Below the pieces are notes generated by a model. The model was given only the letters and a program-made list of their open reading frames with translations, was not told the origin of the DNA and ran no database searches. Positions 19,201 through 19,642 of a DNA stretch of 19,642 bases are shown one piece after another (positions within the stretch are counted from its first letter, which is position 1; every line of letters starts with the position of its first letter). The stretch is from Mucidula mucida (taxonomy: Eukaryota; Basidiomycota; Agaricomycetes; Agaricales; Physalacriaceae). Both the position numbers and the translations under genes were made by a program. The stretch lies in contig JADNYV010000627.1 in NCBI GenBank assembly GCA_015501055.1, positions 1 to 19,642 of the forward strand, read 5' to 3'.

Positions 19201-19642
19201 GTGCAAATAAGCTGGTCGGCAACGGTTCAGCAATCCAATTTTTTAAGGAGATTTTAAAGATTGTGTGTTTCTACACCGCTTTTTACGTTCAAATCCGATC
19301 ACACAGTCATGTTCATGTAGACTGTATCCCTCACTAGTTCAATGGCAACATACAAAGATGATCAGCATACCATCTATGCAGCACAGAAGAGGCAATAGGA
19401 GTGAGCGATGGTGGCGCAGCCACCATTGGTCGGCAACTATTGTCGAAGACAGTCAAAAGTTTTTTTCTGTGATGGCATGTACTCGAGTATCTAATTACAA
19501 CCTTTGCTGTTGGTTGCCCCAGATTCGCCGCGCTTGTCAACGGCCCAACCCGTTTATCAATCCTTAAGCGTCTCCAGCACTTGAAGGATGTTGGAATATG
19601 TGACCGCATCTGAGGGAGAAGGACATGTGCTTTGTCAATCAC
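19201..19642. other. Degenerate coding-like tail of the window
   Basis: Short protein-like pieces appear on the plus strand in different frames. One is YKDDQHTIYAAQKRQ near 19350-19396, followed by stops; another is FAALVNGPTRLSILKRLQHL near 19525-19584, followed by CDRI and TGA near 19610. They look like remnants of one gene, perhaps continuing the segment at 18733. No intact gene. Confidence 0.25.

Noticed and set aside
1..19642. tRNA, rRNA, CRISPR array or bacterial-type operon
   Set aside because: No B-box-bearing cloverleaf, rRNA-like block or regularly spaced repeat was seen, and the gene structures are plainly fungal.

Overview
The window looks like nuclear DNA of a mushroom-forming basidiomycete (Agaricomycete). 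Its real genes are cut by many very short introns (46-63 nt) with GT-AG ends and CTRAY-type branch points. The cytochrome P450 has 14 exons in about 2.35 kb, and the fast-evolving genes are of kinds common in agaricomycete accessory regions. All assignments come from reading the sequence and from family knowledge; no database was searched.

Layout. Bases 1-58 are the last codons of a gene of an ATPase-like/nuclease family that appears three times here. Its 3' end and 3' flank recur inverted at 9335-9564. Bases 1619-3072 (minus) hold an intact six-exon eIF4A gene, the housekeeping anchor. Bases 4624-6972 (plus) hold a near-complete P450 whose only visible lesion is one missing base just after the ExxR region. 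Bases 7271-7716 and 8261-8769 (both minus) are two small, paralogous, secreted, Ser/Thr-rich proteins with a hydrophobic C-terminus; the second is intact and the first carries two indels in short repeats. Bases 9507-9990 (minus) are a wrecked 3' fragment of the nuclease family.

Bases 10739-12166 (minus) and 12486-15503 (plus) form the most interesting unit, a head-to-head pair sharing a 319-bp promoter. The minus gene encodes a 442-aa AAA-ATPase-like protein (PF09820 type) with intact Walker A and B motifs and no nuclease. The plus gene (about 953 codons) aligns with the same ATPase fold, but its Walker A Gly-Lys has become Glu-Asp. It continues into a probable PD-(D/E)XK nuclease. In this copy the plus gene has two in-frame stops and one frameshift.

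The right end, from about 15.6 kb, is poorer in recognisable genes and looks partly degenerate. It holds an unidentified spliced coding segment, an 85-bp tandem duplication of an exon plus its intron, a 244-bp MITE with 27-nt terminal inverted repeats and TA target duplication, and further broken coding-like stretches that I could not name.

Overall this is a conserved housekeeping gene set in accessory DNA where a multicopy ATPase/nuclease family, a P450 and small secreted proteins are being duplicated and inactivated. Several lesions lie in short homopolymers or tandem repeats, so assembly error has to be weighed against true decay.
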